Source: Apostichopus leukothele
Taxonomy: Eukaryota > Echinodermata > Holothuroidea > Aspidochirotida > Stichopodidae
Length of the DNA: 33,412 nt
Assembly (NCBI GenBank): GCA_010014835.2
Contig: JAAAKB020000014.1
Span: 284,815 to 318,226 of the forward strand
Reading direction: 5' to 3'
Positions 31,604 through 33,412 of this stretch are shown one piece after another. The translations under genes were made by a program, and so were the position numbers. Under the pieces are notes generated by a model. It did not search any database and was not told the origin of the DNA. It worked only from the letters and a program-made list of their open reading frames with translations. Each line of letters begins with the position of its first letter. Position 1 is the stretch's first letter.

Positions 31604-33412
31604 CTTAAATTTTTACAAATATCGTTAATATCCTAACATACTGCAGCACGCTCCACACACTGCCTGCCTGCTGCCTGCCTGACTGCTCCTCAAGACAGGA
31701 TTCCTGTTACCAAGCTACCTCCCCAACTTGCACATTTCAAATATACTTGACCTTCTACTGTTGTGATAGAGTAATCAAAAACCTGCAATATACCAACGGC
31801 AGATGGTTAAATTTGTGCATAGGCTGTCACTGTCTCTACGTATCCTCCCCATGGAAACCAGACTTATTACTTGGCATTGGTTTCACGTTGTAGGGAGGAG
31901 GCTATAAGCAATGCAAGGAGAACAAGATCAATTGAACAGAGAGATGTGGCACATAATCAGCACTGTCGTTGTCGTCTATGGAAGTGTTACGGACAGAGAA
32001 CAAACAGGCAACTCAGCTGCAGCCTTTGTACATAATAAGTAAACATAGGAGACAACCAGGGCAACTATTGTGATTGCAGTATATATCCACTGCTGCAGCA
32101 ATGTCAACCTACAATAAGCACTGTTTACAGAGATTTAATTCAACAAAAGAAAAGTGTCAAAGTAGTTGATACTGGACTGAGTGTCCATAAATTGGTTGAC
32201 AGAGGAATTTAGAACCTTAAACAAGAAAAATCAACAAATATACCTAACAGTTAGCTAAAAGAAGAGTGAATTTGTTATACGTAGGTTTGACTATATAGAT
32301 ACAAATGCCACATTTAGAAATGGAGGGAAAGGAAGCTGTGTCTGTATCCAAAGAGGTTTTTAATTGTCCTGGGAAAGTCCTAACATTATGTGATTAATGC
32401 ATAATAATTTTAGCTGGAGGATTCCTGATTGCTACTTTACTACAGCACAACATTTTTTTGTCATTTAAAATACTTTTGTGAAGGGCAAACAGTTTTTATA
32501 GTCATTAGGCCATGAAGTTTATCAAACACTTTTGTGAACTAGTCTACTTGACTTCTTTGCTCTTTCAGGCCACACATATTTAAGACCAGAGAATAATGTA
32601 TGTGTCATAGTAGCTGCTTGTGCATCGTATTCTACTAACACCCCTGAGCAGTTCATACCTGATTAATTATATTCAGTTTGTGAAAGAAAATATAAACATC
32701 TGGCAACAGTTAGTGGCAATAGTAGCTTCATCCCCTATATCTATATGCAAAGAAGGGCTAAGCTCATATTTGCTATAAAAGTGTTGTAGGTCACCCATGC
32801 AGGTTAGTTTTATTGTGTAAGATATTACTCAAATGCTGTGATCTAATGCAATCTCTGTTTCAGTGTATTTGGTGTTAAGAGAAGATACTGTTTAACATCA
32901 TGACCTAGTTTAAGTACTACCTAACAATCACATGTTGGAGCCTTGGAGGTGCCCTTTACACAAAAAACCTCTTGCCTGTCCCTACTGACCTTTGACATCT
33001 ACAAAACTAGCAGCACTAACATTACTAACTAGGTACATCCAAGGATAAAATTCAACGTATCGAGTAACTGAAAATCTTCTAAAGAGATATTTCATTTTAT
33101 GGACATCTAACTTGGATGACACAACTAGAATACAATTAGTCCTTTAATATACCAAATGATCACTATAGCCCTTAGTGGATATCCTTACTTAACAATGTTT
33201 CACGGCATTTACATGGTGTAATTATGTAATTGCACATTGGAAATTAAGTTTCTGTGCAATTTAGACTTTTTTACACCAAAAGTAAGTGATGAACAAAGCA
33301 AAACATGTTGCAGAATCATAAATAAGCAGCTAGGCCTACTGTAGTGTCTCAAACAAATAAAAATAAAACATCTGCAAAAATACCTACGAAGATAGCTTGG
33401 CTTCTGTTAAAT
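31604..33412. other. Presumed 5' flank of the SH3 gene; no gene recognised
   Basis: Next to the first exon lie TGCCTGCCTG repeats (31661-31685) and a small palindrome ACAGGATTCCTGT (31695-31707). This is slightly richer in GC than its surroundings, as a promoter could be. I see no clear TATA box at a convincing distance. The rest is AT-rich with no exon, in particular none encoding DH or PH domains. Confidence 0.4.

Overview
The window is 33.4 kb of AT-rich nuclear DNA from an animal. It holds spliced genes with GT-AG introns, long introns, a tRNA-derived SINE with an (ATT)n tail, many minisatellites, and two 100-base assembly gaps (10485-10584 and 20996-21095). The SINE and the dispersed G-run repeats carrying a GGCGTA motif are of kinds I associate with marine invertebrates, and an echinoderm, perhaps a sea cucumber, is my best guess. 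That guess rests on repeat style and protein resemblance, not on a search.

Layout. Positions 1-8076 hold no recognisable gene. They are probably intron or flank of a minus-strand gene, and contain three minisatellites (27-, 65- and 44-bp units), two canonical CRE octamers and several hairpins. A minus-strand exon at 8077-8341 encodes the N-terminal region of a calmodulin-dependent cyclic nucleotide phosphodiesterase (PDE1 type). Positions 8.4-10.7 kb are repeat-rich, with three degenerate GGCGTA/G-run copies and one gap. From 31603 down to 12934 on the minus strand I can assemble a small spliced gene with consistent reading phases. It has a basic first exon (31528-31603), one of two interchangeable short exons (21690-21780 or 17560-17611), a large Ser/Lys-rich exon (16286-17135), and a last exon (12934-13131) that is a Trio/Kalirin-type SH3 domain followed at once by a stop. 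The predicted protein is 404 or 391 residues and has no GEF domain in this window. Two plus-strand exons at 20309-20738 encode part of a receptor tyrosine kinase N-lobe, antisense inside an intron of that gene and without a catalytic loop. The 21.8-31.5 kb stretch is one long intron with a SINE and a segment duplication.

The genes have no obvious shared pathway. The SH3/linker gene would act in Rho-GTPase or cytoskeletal signalling if the Trio/Kalirin relationship holds, and PDE1 links calcium to cyclic nucleotide breakdown. The most interesting results are the forced one-of-two exon choice in the SH3 gene, its lack of GEF exons, the antisense kinase fragment, and an 18-bp CRE/E-box palindrome near the PDE1 exon. 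I found no bacterial, viral or CRISPR features.
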